From: Aestuariispira insulae
Lineage (GTDB): Bacteria > Pseudomonadota > Alphaproteobacteria > UBA8366 > Aestuariispiraceae
Length of the DNA: 64,000 nucleotides
Reading direction: 5' to 3'
NCBI RefSeq assembly: GCF_003385955.1
Contig: NZ_QRDW01000005.1
Span: 248,001-312,000 of the forward strand
Position numbers and translations under genes: made by a program. The notes below the pieces were generated by a model. It was not told where the DNA came from. It did not search any database and saw only the letters and a program-made list of their open reading frames with translations. This document shows positions 1-9,566 of the stretch, piece by piece; position 1 is the first letter of the stretch, and every line of letters begins with the position of its first letter.

Positions 1-454
1 GGATCTCTTTTACCGGCTCAATGATCTGACCGTTGAGATCCCGCCGCTGCGTGAGCGTGAAGGCGATGCGATTTTGTTGGCGCGCTATTTCATGAATAAA
101 TATTCCCGCGAATTTGCCAGGTCCCTCAAAGGGTTCACTGAACGTGCGCTGGCGGCGATCAATGCCTATGGGTGGCCGGGCAACGTCCGGGAACTTGAAA
201 GCAAGGTAAAGCGGTCCATTATCATGGCGGATGACAAATTCATCGATACCGAGGATTTGGGTATTCCGGAAGCGGATGACGAAGCCATGGAAGTCTTCCC
301 GACCCTGCGCGAAGTGCGGGAAGATGCAGAGCGGGATTTGGTTCTGCGCGTGCTTGCCAGCACCAAAAACAACGTTTCTGTTGCGGCGAAGATCCTCGGG
401 GTCAGTCGTCCAACCCTGTATGACTTGATGAGCAATCTTGGCTTAGAGCGCTAA
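1..454 (+). CDS. prsR: PrsR, sigma-54-dependent PEP-CTERM response regulator (C-terminal part)
   Basis: The 5' end lies outside the window; the open frame begins at base 2. The visible part is the end of an AAA+ sigma-54 activator: the DLFYRLN and PPLRERE region, WPGNVRELE, a linker, then a Fis-type helix-turn-helix (VSVAAKILGVSRPTLYDL). The receiver domain and GAFTGA loop are not visible. The gene directly downstream (489) is a PrsT-type TPR protein and the window contains a PrsK kinase (33271-35355), so this is most likely PrsR, the activator of PEP-CTERM genes at sigma-54 promoters. The family call rests on context plus the C-terminal sequence. A different NtrC-type regulator is possible but less likely. 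Confidence 0.85.
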   Translation, partial: DLFYRLNDLTVEIPPLREREGDAILLARYFMNKYSREFARSLKGFTERALAAINAYGWPGNVRELESKVKRSIIMADDKFIDTEDLGIPEADDEAMEVFPTLREVREDAERDLVLRVLASTKNNVSVAAKILGVSRPTLYDLMSNLGLER

Positions 455-488
455 GGCGCCCGGGGCTTGGAAACTAGGGGGAGAGAGA

Positions 489-3290
489 ATGGCTGATATG
501 TTCAAGAAGAATTCTGGCCGGGTCAGGCAATTGACGATGGCCTGTGCGACCGCGCTGGCGCTGGCGCTGACTTCGCCGGCCATGGCAGCGCTCACCGGTG
601 AGGCGTTGGAGCTGTCCAACGAGGCGAAAGCCTATGTGGAAAAGGGTGACCTCCGGGCGGCGGTCATCCAGCTGAAAAATGCCATTCGGAAAAATCCGGA
701 TGAACCGGAATTGCGGTTGCAATTGGGGGAGCTGTATATTTTGGTCGGGCAGGGTGACCCTGCGGAAAAGGAGATCCGGCGAGCCCTGGAAAAAGGCATT
801 GATGAAGAACTGATCCAGGTGCCTTATGCCCAAGCCTTGTTGTTGGCGAACCGGGCCGAGGATGCGCTGTCGAAAACGTCGCTTGATCTGGTGCCTGTGG
901 ATAAGAAACATCAGTTGATGGCACTTCATGCCCAGGCGCATTTGGTTCTGAAGGATCTGGCCACTGCTGAGGAAATGGCCCGAGAGGCCGTTGCGGCAAA
1001 ACCGGATTTCCCGTTATCCACCTCCATTTTGGCCACGATCCTGGTTCAACAGGACCGGAAAACGGACGCCGATGGGGTGTTGGATGAGTTCCTGGCAAAA
1101 TACGAACCCAATACGCGAATCCTGTTTCAAAAGGGGGAGCTGCGCCGGATCGAGCTGGATCTGGATTCAGCCAAATCCCTATATGACCGCGCGTTGGGTA
1201 TTCAGCCGAACCATCTGCCGTCCCTGGTCAGCAGGGGCTTGGTCTTGCTGGAGGAAAATGACCTGGAAGCGGCCCAGCGGGATGTTGATCAGATCCTGAG
1301 CAAGGCGCCGGGGCATTTGTCCGGCAATTTCCTGCAGGCGATGCTGCTTTTCCGCGACCGCAAATTCAAGGAGGCGGATGATGTGCTGGAAGGGCTGGGG
1401 GATGGCCTTCGCCGTTTGCCACCGGCCCTCTATCTGGCGGCCAATATCAAATTCGCCCTGCAGGATGTGGAGCAGGCAAAAAATTACATCGATCTCTATC
1501 AGCAGGTGGAGCCGGAAAATGCGCTTGGCCATTCCCTAAATGGTGCCATTTTGTTGCAGATGGGCAAAGTTGAGGAGGCGATACGCAGCCTGGAGACCGC
1601 GGTTGAAAAAGCACCGCAGAATTTTGGTACGTTGATTCTGTTGGGGAACGCTTATACCCGAAATGGTGATTATCAGAAAGCGACCGAGATCTTTGAACGT
1701 GCGCAGGCCATCAATCCGGAAAATGTGATGTTGCGCACGCAGTCTGCGGTAAGCCAGATGGGGCTTGGCAATCAGGAACAGGCGATTGCTGGCCTCAAGG
1801 CTCTGATCGACGAGGGCGAGAACCTAGAACAGGTTGGATTCGCGCTGGTTCTGATCCATCTCAGGGCCCGTGAAATGGATAAGGCGCTGGCGGTTGTCGA
1901 TCAGTTGGAGGAAAAGCTGGGGGACACGCCTCTGCCGGACTTTTACCGCGCCAATATCAAGCGGATCGAACGCCAGACTGATGAGGCGAAGGCACTTTAT
2001 CGCAAGGTTGTGACCAATTATCCGGATTTCGAGCAGGGACGGCTGAACCTGGCGACGCTGCTGATTGAAACGGGGGATTTTGAAGAGGCCCGTTCAGAAC
2101 TGGATAGGCTGCTCAAGATCAATCCTAAAAATGCGACCGCCATTCGTCAAATGGGGCGTATCGCGGAATTGCAGGCCGATGACATGGAGGCCGAGCGTCT
2201 GATCCGCGAAGCCATCCGGTTGGAACCCAACCGGCCGGAGCACCAATATGACCTGGTTCAGTTCCTGATGAGGATCAACCGGACCAAGGAGGCGCATTCG
2301 GCGGCAAAAACGCTGTCGGTCAAATTTCCGGAGCTGCCGCAGGGGTATCAAGCCTGGGCCCAGACTTCCACTGCCATTGGTGAAGAACATGAAGCGTTGG
2401 CGGCGTTGAATCGCCTGGCCCGGCTTGCGCCGGAAAATGCGCCGGTCCATCTGAATATGGCGCGCATGTATCAGCGCAATAAGGAGTTTCCCTTGGCCCG
2501 GAAACATTACCGGAAAGCCCTCCGGATTTCGGAAGATTTCGAACCGGCCCGTGTGGGGTTGATGAATCTGGTACTGCAAACAGACGGCGTAGATGCGGCG
2601 ATTGACGAGTTGAAGCAGACTACCGGTATAAGCGATCCCGATGAGTTGCAGATGAACCGGGCAGCCCTGTTGATCCGGTCTGAACAGTTTGACGATGGTC
2701 TGAGCATCCTTAAGGATTTGATCGACAAGGATCCGGAAACGAGATTGGCACCGGTCTATTTCAATGCAATGCGCCGGGCAGGTAAGAATAGTGAAGGGGC
2801 GGCCTGGTTGGAAAACTGGATTGCGGCCAATCCCGAAGACAGCAACAGCATCATGGCCTTGGCCAATTATAAACTGAACAACCAGGATATGGATGGTGCG
2901 GCAGCCTTGTATCTGACCATGACTAAGCTGAAGCCGGAAGATCCGGTGCCGTGGAACAACCTGGCCTGGATCTATGGCCGTCAGGGCAATTCGGAAGCGC
3001 TGGCGATGGCGCGGCAGGCCTATGAAAAATCGTCCCAGGCCGCTGTGGTTGCAGATACATATGGCTGGCTGTTGTATCAGGCGGGCCAGACTGAGGAAAG
3101 CGCGGCCATTTTGAAACGGGCTTATGTGGAAGCCGGCAATAATGCGGAAATTGCCTATCACTATGCGGTCTTGTTGAATGCGCAGGGGCAGACGGCGGAA
3201 GCAAAAAAGCTGTTGCAGAAAATTGTGAAATCGCCCGCAAAATTTGCCGATCGCGGTGATGCGGAAGCTTTGCTGAAAAAACTTAATTGA
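489..3290 (+). CDS. prsT: PrsT-type TPR-repeat protein of the XrtA/PEP-CTERM system (copy 1)
   Basis: A 933-residue protein with an N-terminal export signal (hydrophobic stretch near residues 17-33, predicted cut after SPAMA), followed almost to the end by tetratricopeptide repeats such as AAVIQLKNAIRKNPDEPELR. Length and repeat layout fit PrsT, a large periplasmic or envelope TPR protein of exosortase A loci thought to scaffold exopolysaccharide or protein assembly. Family members are often called lipoproteins, but no lipobox cysteine is visible here. It follows prsR by 34 bp with a purine-rich ribosome site just before the ATG, so the two are probably co-transcribed. A paralogue of nearly the same length lies at 21760-24543. 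Confidence 0.88.
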   Translation: MADMFKKNSGRVRQLTMACATALALALTSPAMAALTGEALELSNEAKAYVEKGDLRAAVIQLKNAIRKNPDEPELRLQLGELYILVGQGDPAEKEIRRALEKGIDEELIQVPYAQALLLANRAEDALSKTSLDLVPVDKKHQLMALHAQAHLVLKDLATAEEMAREAVAAKPDFPLSTSILATILVQQDRKTDADGVLDEFLAKYEPNTRILFQKGELRRIELDLDSAKSLYDRALGIQPNHLPSLVSRGLVLLEENDLEAAQRDVDQILSKAPGHLSGNFLQAMLLFRDRKFKEADDVLEGLGDGLRRLPPALYLAANIKFALQDVEQAKNYIDLYQQVEPENALGHSLNGAILLQMGKVEEAIRSLETAVEKAPQNFGTLILLGNAYTRNGDYQKATEIFERAQAINPENVMLRTQSAVSQMGLGNQEQAIAGLKALIDEGENLEQVGFALVLIHLRAREMDKALAVVDQLEEKLGDTPLPDFYRANIKRIERQTDEAKALYRKVVTNYPDFEQGRLNLATLLIETGDFEEARSELDRLLKINPKNATAIRQMGRIAELQADDMEAERLIREAIRLEPNRPEHQYDLVQFLMRINRTKEAHSAAKTLSVKFPELPQGYQAWAQTSTAIGEEHEALAALNRLARLAPENAPVHLNMARMYQRNKEFPLARKHYRKALRISEDFEPARVGLMNLVLQTDGVDAAIDELKQTTGISDPDELQMNRAALLIRSEQFDDGLSILKDLIDKDPETRLAPVYFNAMRRAGKNSEGAAWLENWIAANPEDSNSIMALANYKLNNQDMDGAAALYLTMTKLKPEDPVPWNNLAWIYGRQGNSEALAMARQAYEKSSQAAVVADTYGWLLYQAGQTEESAAILKRAYVEAGNNAEIAYHYAVLLNAQGQTAEAKKLLQKIVKSPAKFADRGDAEALLKKLN

Positions 3291-3293
3291 TGC

Positions 3294-3312
3294 CCTGGAT
3301 CACCGATCCAGG
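3294..3312 (+). other. Short perfect hairpin between prsT and galE
   Basis: CCTGGATC and GATCCAGG form an 8-bp perfect stem with a 3-nt loop right after the prsT stop codon. There is no T-tract, so it is more likely an intercistronic mRNA structure than a terminator. Confidence 0.35.
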
Positions 3313-3337
3313 CTCACACGGTCTTTAGGAGGAATAA

Positions 3338-4321
3338 TTGACACGCACTGTGCTGGTGACCGGTGGTGCCGGTTATATTGGAAGCCATGTCACGCTATCC
3401 TTGCTTGAAGCGGGGTATGCCGTCGTTGTTCTGGACAATCTCTCTACCGGCCGCCGGGAGCTGGTGCATGGCGATGCCACCTTTTATGAGGGCAGTACCG
3501 GAGACCGGGATCTGGTTCTGAAAATTTTGCGCGACCATCAGATCGAGGCGGTTCTTCATTTTGCCGCCTCCACGGTCGTGCCTGAATCGTTGGCGGATCC
3601 CATGGGGTATTATGCGAACAATACGGTCAACAGCCGCAATATGATGGCCTGCTGTGCGGAAGCCGGGGTTGATCGGTTCGTATTTTCCTCGACCGCGGCC
3701 GTTTACGGAGAGCCCGAAGAATTGCCGGTGACCGAAGCTGCATCCTTGCGCCCGATCTCTCCATACGGCCATTCGAAACTGATGACCGAACAGATGCTGA
3801 CGGATTTGTCGCGCGCGTCCAGCCTGAAACATGTGATCCTGCGTTATTTCAATGTGGCGGGTGCCGACCCGGAAGGTCGCACCGGCCAATCGACACCCAA
3901 TGCTACCCACCTGATCAAGGTTGCCTGTGAGGCGGCTTGCGGCAAGCGGGAGAATCTTACTGTTTTCGGCGATGATTATGATACGCCGGATGGCACCTGC
4001 ATCCGTGATTACATACATGTCACGGATCTGGCGGAAGCACATCTGGCCGCGCTGCGTTACCTTGAAAATAATGGTGAGAGTACGATCCTGAACTGTGGCT
4101 ATAATCGTGGTTTTTCGATCCGGGAAGTGATCCAGTCGGTTGAGAAGAACACCGGTCGTGATCTTCCGGTCGTCAACGGGCCGCGCCGGGATGGCGATAT
4201 TGTCAGCATCTATGCTGAAAACAGCAAAATTCTTGAAACCCTGGGCTGGAAACCGCAGCATGATGATCTCGATCATATTGTGAAAACGGCCTATGCATGG
4301 GAAACCCGAAGCGCCGATTGA
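3338..4321 (+). CDS. galE: UDP-glucose 4-epimerase GalE
   Basis: A 327-residue extended short-chain dehydrogenase/reductase. It shows the Rossmann motif TGGAGYIGSH at the N-terminus, the catalytic serine region (FSSTAAVYGE), the YxxxK motif as YGHSK, and the typical GalE segments RYFNVAGADPEGR and DGTCIRDYIHVTDLA. It interconverts UDP-glucose and UDP-galactose (possibly also the N-acetyl forms), supplying sugar nucleotides for the exopolysaccharide encoded here. The start is TTG, supported by a strong AGGAGG ribosome site at 3327-3332. It lies 47 bp after prsT, probably in the same transcript. Acceptance of N-acetyl sugars cannot be read from the sequence. Confidence 0.93.
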   Translation: MTRTVLVTGGAGYIGSHVTLSLLEAGYAVVVLDNLSTGRRELVHGDATFYEGSTGDRDLVLKILRDHQIEAVLHFAASTVVPESLADPMGYYANNTVNSRNMMACCAEAGVDRFVFSSTAAVYGEPEELPVTEAASLRPISPYGHSKLMTEQMLTDLSRASSLKHVILRYFNVAGADPEGRTGQSTPNATHLIKVACEAACGKRENLTVFGDDYDTPDGTCIRDYIHVTDLAEAHLAALRYLENNGESTILNCGYNRGFSIREVIQSVEKNTGRDLPVVNGPRRDGDIVSIYAENSKILETLGWKPQHDDLDHIVKTAYAWETRSAD

Positions 4322-4415
4322 ATGGCGGTGAAAACAGTCCGTGAACCGGGCCGCGCAGGCAAGCCAGGCAATTTGCCCAAGCGCCCTGCGGGCGGTTCGG
4401 GCCAGAAAGTGAGAG

Positions 4416-5459
4416 ATGGCGGTAATTGAGTCATGGCACCGCATGGCCGATCTGGGGGAGTTGGAAGCACCTGTCCTGTTGGTTGTGGTCGATGCCGAGG
4501 AAGAATTTGACTGGAGAAAGCCATTTGACCGGTCCAGCCGGGGGATCTCCAGTTTTTCAGACAATGCACGGGCGCATGAGATCTATGAGGATTTCGGTGT
4601 CGAGCCGACCTATTGCGTGGATCAGTGCATCGTTGAAAGTGACGAAGCCGTGGGGTTCCTCTCCAATCTCGAAGCGCAGGGGAAATGCTCCATCGGTGCG
4701 CATTTACATCCCTGGGTGACCCCGCCTTACGAAGAGGAAGTGAATGTCTTCAACTCTTTTCATGGCAATCTGCCACGTGAGTTGGAGGAAAAAAAGATCG
4801 CCTTCATCACCCAGTCGATCACCCAGGTTTTTGGACAAAAACCAACCATTTTCCGCGCGGGGCGCTATGGTGTGGGACCGAATACCATCGATATCCTGAA
4901 GAAATACGGGTATGAGATTGATTGCAGTTATGTGCCCCACACCAGCTATGCCCATGAAGACGGACCGTCCTTCATCGGTTGTTGCGACCAGCCTTTCTGG
5001 TTCGATGATGGTCAGTCCATTTTGGAAATACCGCTAACAAGAGGCCTCTCGGGGGTCGCATCTGGTGCATTCCCTCGCAGGCTGTCAGGCATTTTCGATG
5101 CCGGTTGGTCCCGGAAGATTCGCATTCCCTCGGTCCTGTCCGTTACCGGTATGGTCGAGCGTATCGCTTTAACCCCGGAAGGGATGACTGTGGAGGACCA
5201 AAAGCGTCTGTTGTTGTCGATGCGGCGCCAGGGGAAGCAGGTATTTTCTCTGACCTATCACAGTCCCTCACTTTCGATCGGTCACACGCCCTATGTGCAG
5301 TCACGGGCGGATCTGGACCGGTTCCTGGTGGCGATCCGTGAGGTGCTCCAGTTTTTCCGGGATGAGATTGGCGGAGAATTTTCCACCTTGCAGGCGGTTC
5401 ATAAAAAGGCCTTGTCCGCCGGAACCGCCGGGGCGGACATTGTTGCCGCGAGATCGTGA
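4416..5459 (+). CDS. WalW-type polysaccharide deacetylase family protein
   Basis: A 347-residue protein resembling the WalW branch of the NodB-like carbohydrate esterases. The N-terminal acidic motif is VVVDAEEEFDW. A metal-binding-like HLHPW motif follows near residue 95, then FRAGRYG and a C-terminal FSLTYHSPSLSIGHTPY segment carrying further histidines. Members remove acetyl groups from sugar polymers or cell-surface glycans. No signal peptide is seen, so it may act on cytoplasmic lipid-linked intermediates. It differs from the DUF3473-type deacetylase common in exosortase loci. It sits between galE and an acyltransferase, so the pair could set the acetylation pattern of the polymer; this is inference. 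Confidence 0.75.
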   Translation: MAVIESWHRMADLGELEAPVLLVVVDAEEEFDWRKPFDRSSRGISSFSDNARAHEIYEDFGVEPTYCVDQCIVESDEAVGFLSNLEAQGKCSIGAHLHPWVTPPYEEEVNVFNSFHGNLPRELEEKKIAFITQSITQVFGQKPTIFRAGRYGVGPNTIDILKKYGYEIDCSYVPHTSYAHEDGPSFIGCCDQPFWFDDGQSILEIPLTRGLSGVASGAFPRRLSGIFDAGWSRKIRIPSVLSVTGMVERIALTPEGMTVEDQKRLLLSMRRQGKQVFSLTYHSPSLSIGHTPYVQSRADLDRFLVAIREVLQFFRDEIGGEFSTLQAVHKKALSAGTAGADIVAARS

Positions 5460-5578
5460 TTGACCGGTCTTCGGCGTAAAGGGAATCCGGGTTTTGATTC
5501 ACGATCCTCTTTCCGGTATAAGGTCTCCGGTTTTTCTCTAAGCGATGCAGGGCTGCGCGGGTTGCGCTGGTAAGACAA

Positions 5579-6694
5579 ATGGTTGAAAGCGCAATGCCGA
5601 ACAAAAAATCCATCCCGGAAATCATGCCTTTGACGGGGCTGCGCGGTGTGGCGGCCTGGTGGGTGGTTCTTTATCATTTTCATCTCTATTTTCATCCTCT
5701 GGTGCCGACCTGGTTCTCGGACTTCATTGCCCGCGGTTATCTGGCGGTGGATCTGTTCTTCATCCTTAGCGGCTTTGTGCTCTTTTTGAATTATGCGCGT
5801 TTCTTTGAGCAATTGACCTTGGATGGTTTCCGGAAATTCATGGTCGCCCGCTTTGCCCGGATCTACCCGTTGCATTTGACGGTCTGTCTTATTTTTCTGG
5901 TCAATCCGCTGGCGATCCATCTCTTCTCCAGCGATGGTGTGATCGGCGGGCGCTATGATCCAACCTATTATGTTGCGATGATTTTTCTGGTGCAAAACTG
6001 GGGATGGTCGGAAACATTGGCCTGGAATATACCAGCCTGGTCTATCAGCACCGAATGGTTTGCCTATTTGGTCTTTCCTTTCCTGGTTCTGCTGGTTCAG
6101 GGTTGTTTACGCTCTAAACGCTTCCTGGTGCCTGCCATTGTGGCCATTGCGCTGGTGATTTATTTGCTTTTCTGGTCATTTGGGACCGATTCCATTGGGC
6201 AAAATATTCAGAAATATGGTCTGGTCCGCTGTGTGATCCAGTTTGCCCTGGGCATGGTGGCCTGTAAATTCTTTCTGGTGACGCGCCATTGGACCATCAA
6301 ACTCTGGCCGGTTTACCTGGCGGGTTTTGCCGCGACGGTATTGATGACGGTCTTTCTGGATCTGCCGGATTTCATGTTATTGCCGGCAGGGTTTGTCATG
6401 CTGATCCTGGGGCTTTCCGATCCGCGCCTGATCTGGCCGCGGTTGTTCAATAATCCGGTTTTTGTCTATCTCGGGGTGATTTCTTATTCCACCTATCTGT
6501 TCCATTATTTCGTCAAAGATTGGGTGAAGTTTCTCTTGATCCCGGATGATGGTCAGGCTGGATGGGGCGTGATCCTGGTTTATCTGGCGGCGGTATTTGT
6601 TTCGTCCGTGATCCTTTATCACCTGATTGAAAAACCGGGGCGCAGCTTTGTCCGGAAAATCAGGTTCCGGCGGACGGCTGCGGTACAGGAATAG
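5579..6694 (+). CDS. Acyltransferase family 3 (OafA/Exo-type) membrane O-acyltransferase
   Basis: A 371-residue integral membrane protein with about ten hydrophobic segments. It carries the family hallmarks: a histidine in the first helix (AAWWVVLYHFH) and an arginine in RFARIYPLHL near residue 100. Related proteins transfer acetyl or other acyl groups from a cytoplasmic donor to sugars of lipopolysaccharide or exopolysaccharide. It follows the deacetylase gene, is convergent with the RTX gene at 6712, and is separated from it by only 17 bp with no clear terminator. The ATG at 5579 has no strong ribosome site; a second ATG at 5594 is possible. Confidence 0.82.
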   Translation: MVESAMPNKKSIPEIMPLTGLRGVAAWWVVLYHFHLYFHPLVPTWFSDFIARGYLAVDLFFILSGFVLFLNYARFFEQLTLDGFRKFMVARFARIYPLHLTVCLIFLVNPLAIHLFSSDGVIGGRYDPTYYVAMIFLVQNWGWSETLAWNIPAWSISTEWFAYLVFPFLVLLVQGCLRSKRFLVPAIVAIALVIYLLFWSFGTDSIGQNIQKYGLVRCVIQFALGMVACKFFLVTRHWTIKLWPVYLAGFAATVLMTVFLDLPDFMLLPAGFVMLILGLSDPRLIWPRLFNNPVFVYLGVISYSTYLFHYFVKDWVKFLLIPDDGQAGWGVILVYLAAVFVSSVILYHLIEKPGRSFVRKIRFRRTAAVQE

Positions 6695-6711
6695 ACGGCC
6701 TGACGACCGTT

Positions 6712-9501
6712 TCAGGATTTGCCCCGTTGGGTCAGGAAGTGGGTGTCTGCCTCCAACCGGGAGGCCTGAACATTTTCCAACAGGACCAACAGCTGCGCGC
6801 CATCTGCACCATCTACCCAGATTTCGGCTCCTTCGGCCCCTTGGCGGATTTCCCAGTCGGGATCGTTTGCGAACCAGATAAGATCGCGTAGGTCGACCTT
6901 ATCTTCTGACGGATTGAAATCGGTGATCCGGTCACCGCCTTCCGAAAGACGATCATAAACAAACAGATCCGCATCCTGGCCGCCGGTCAGGATATCTGCC
7001 CCCTTGCCGCCCTTGATCACATCCCGGCCCGGACCGCCATTGAGCCGATCATTGCCATGATTACCGAACAGATGATCATTACCGTCATTGCCGTCAATCC
7101 GGTCCTTGCCTTTGCCACCAAACAGCGCATCCGCGCCGCCGAGGCCGGAAATCCGGTCATCGCCTTTCCGGCCATGGATCAGTTCATGGGCCTGGCTGCC
7201 GGTTAATTCATCGGCGCCGTTGCCGCCGAATTGTTCATGCTGCTTGAGGATGGCCGGTCCGTTGCGGCCCAACTGTAACAAGGGCACGAAACTGGGGTCG
7301 GTGGGATAGACTTGGTTGATGCCAGGGTCGGCGGCGCTGACCCAGCCATAGGCCTCCACGGCCCCAGGGATGCCATCACCGGCGAGGCTGGCCAGGGAAA
7401 ACCGCGCAGTCGCGACTGAATTATCCGCCCGGCCGGGCCAGGCCGGGGTTTCGGGAACTTTCAAGCCTTGTTTGGTGAAACTGGCGTCATATATTTCCTG
7501 CCAGCTTTCCTTCAGAAACCGACGCTTGTCGATCCATTCAAATGTTTGGATGGTGGATTGTAGAGAGGCCATGGGCGGCAGTCCGAAATCCTCCGCCAGG
7601 AATTTTTGAACGGAAAAATTCGCTTTCCATTCCAGGAAGGGCCGGATGCCTGGAATGTCACGTCCGGCAATGGTGCTGATGACACCGGTGAAATAATCAT
7701 CCATCCAGACCCGGTTGGTGGTGACGCCGTAGCCCATCAACATGCCACGAACCGGTTTGCCCTGTGCCGGGCCGTCGATATAGATCCGGTGATAACTCTC
7801 TAGATTGACCTTGAGGCGGCGCTCGAAATAAGCCTTGGCCGGGTCATCGTCCGGCAGGATATAGGCAGCATCGGCGATCTCGCGTAGTCCCCATGCCTGT
7901 GCCCTGGTTTGGGCGATGGTCTCGGTTCGGGTCCAGGCATTGGTGCCGAGTGAGAAGTTACCACTCAGTTCCTGGCGTGGGCCGCGCCAGCCGTCCCAGA
8001 TATAGGCGGTTGCGTGGTTGGCGCTAAATTGCAGCTCATCCCGGTAATATTGTGATCCGCTTAGAAGATAGGGGATATAAACCAGCGAGGGCAGATGGGC
8101 GACATCGGTGACCCAGTCCGTGCCGGCGGTGGAATAGGCATCCGGCAGGACGGTTGTGCCGCTCCGTTTGTCGAACCAAAGCTTGGGATGATCATCCACA
8201 GACACCACCTGACCGGTTTTTTCATCCCGGTAATGCCAGGGAATGGACCCGGCTGCATCGGCATTGGCATACATCACGCGCTCGGCGTTTTCATCCTGGC
8301 TTGCCAGATAGCGCACGGTCCAGGCCGGCAGGGGGCCGATATCTTCGCGGCCGCCGGGTTTGGGCATGTTCAGCTCAATCGTGCCGGTGGTCATGGGGCC
8401 GGTGCCGACTTGTTGCAATCGGTTCACAGAGGCGCGGATCGCCGCTTCGGAGGCACCGACGCTCAGGTCATATTGCGGCAGGGCCCCGGTGTGCAGGAGA
8501 TAATCCATATCCCGGATGACCCGAACGGGTATTTCACTGCCGGTTCGGACCGTTATGTGCCAGGTTCCCTTTTGATGATGATCAAGCGCTTGTTGGGAAA
8601 AGACTTCACGGCCATTCTGGGTGATGGAGACATCATAGAGGATATTGTCATTGCCCTTGGTAAAGGCGCGATCAGCAGAAAAGACAATATCGGTCAGGAA
8701 TGTGCCGTCGGCATAGGCGCGGATATGGAAGGTGAGATCCAGCAATGGCGTGACCGGGGTTTTGATTGTGATTTCCCGCGCCAGCGGTCCAGCCAGCCAA
8801 CTGGTTGCAGTCCCGTTTTCCAGTGCCCGGCGCAGCAATGTCTCTGCATCGGCCTGGAATGACGTGACGTTGCCAATATTGTTCATGATGGCAAGCTTGA
8901 CGCTAAGATTGAGGCCACCGTCCAGGATATCCTCTATTGCGATCGCGCTGAGCTGGCGTTTCCGATTAACCCGGCGCAATTGAACATCCGTTGCCTCGCC
9001 GGGGGCCAAAGCGGGACTTCGCAGCGTGAGGATCGCATGGCGGACCGATCCGTCTGGATTGCGGGCTTTTATATCTGTCTGTAGCGGGATCTCCTGGCCG
9101 TTCGTAAAGGCAGCCAGATTGCTGCCCTCCGGGAGGCTGCCTGGCACGAAGACTTGTCCGAATGTAACCAGGCTGGCCCGCGTTTCTTGCTGCCCCCGGT
9201 TTACCAGGCGCATCCCAACGATATCCGAGGGGCCGTTGCCCTTCGGGATCACCGGGTTATGAATGATCGAACCGGTTTGCCCGGTAACAACGGGCATGCT
9301 GATGGCGGTGGCTTTGGCACTGTTGGATTGTTCCGCTTTTGTGGGAATTCCCGGGGCTACAATGATCCGGCCATCACTGTCTCGTTTGACGCCGCCTTTG
9401 AAAGTCGGGGCACCAGGCAGGGTATCCGCCAGTGTCACAGGCGCAGCAATCATCATCAGGGACAGGATCAGGGAGGCTGAGGCCAACCCACATTTTCTCA
9501 T
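6712..9501 (-). CDS. Secreted RTX protein with putative polysaccharide-active domain (paralogue of the 2312-residue protein)
   Basis: A protein of about 929 residues. From the ATG at 9501 it begins with a classical signal-peptide-like stretch (charged MRKCG, hydrophobic core, TLA-DT). Residues ~80-760 match the C-terminal third of the 2312-residue protein at 12361-19299. Shared segments include DGSVRHAILT, LSVGASEAAI, GGREDIGPLP, WTVRYLASQDE, GSIPWHYRD, SGSQYYRDEL, MDDYFT and LEWK. The N-terminal part recalls the RIFT-barrel of rhamnogalacturonan-lyase (YetA-like) proteins and the rest looks like an aromatic-rich alpha-helical enzyme, so a glycan-degrading role is inferred, not shown. The C-terminus has about five RTX nonapeptides and an ITDFNPSEDKVDLRDL-type type I secretion tail. 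The longer frame to 9537 would use TTG. Confidence 0.72.
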   Translation of the reverse strand: MRKCGLASASLILSLMMIAAPVTLADTLPGAPTFKGGVKRDSDGRIIVAPGIPTKAEQSNSAKATAISMPVVTGQTGSIIHNPVIPKGNGPSDIVGMRLVNRGQQETRASLVTFGQVFVPGSLPEGSNLAAFTNGQEIPLQTDIKARNPDGSVRHAILTLRSPALAPGEATDVQLRRVNRKRQLSAIAIEDILDGGLNLSVKLAIMNNIGNVTSFQADAETLLRRALENGTATSWLAGPLAREITIKTPVTPLLDLTFHIRAYADGTFLTDIVFSADRAFTKGNDNILYDVSITQNGREVFSQQALDHHQKGTWHITVRTGSEIPVRVIRDMDYLLHTGALPQYDLSVGASEAAIRASVNRLQQVGTGPMTTGTIELNMPKPGGREDIGPLPAWTVRYLASQDENAERVMYANADAAGSIPWHYRDEKTGQVVSVDDHPKLWFDKRSGTTVLPDAYSTAGTDWVTDVAHLPSLVYIPYLLSGSQYYRDELQFSANHATAYIWDGWRGPRQELSGNFSLGTNAWTRTETIAQTRAQAWGLREIADAAYILPDDDPAKAYFERRLKVNLESYHRIYIDGPAQGKPVRGMLMGYGVTTNRVWMDDYFTGVISTIAGRDIPGIRPFLEWKANFSVQKFLAEDFGLPPMASLQSTIQTFEWIDKRRFLKESWQEIYDASFTKQGLKVPETPAWPGRADNSVATARFSLASLAGDGIPGAVEAYGWVSAADPGINQVYPTDPSFVPLLQLGRNGPAILKQHEQFGGNGADELTGSQAHELIHGRKGDDRISGLGGADALFGGKGKDRIDGNDGNDHLFGNHGNDRLNGGPGRDVIKGGKGADILTGGQDADLFVYDRLSEGGDRITDFNPSEDKVDLRDLIWFANDPDWEIRQGAEGAEIWVDGADGAQLLVLLENVQASRLEADTHFLTQRGKS

Positions 9502-9566
9502 GGACGATTCACTGGCTTTCAAGGAGCTGCGCCTCAATTTTAGTGGGCCGGTTGGGTAAAACCCGC

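Noticed and set aside
2094-3161. 355-codon open frame opposite prsT
   Set aside because: Shadow of a real TPR gene; no motif, signal peptide or ribosome site.
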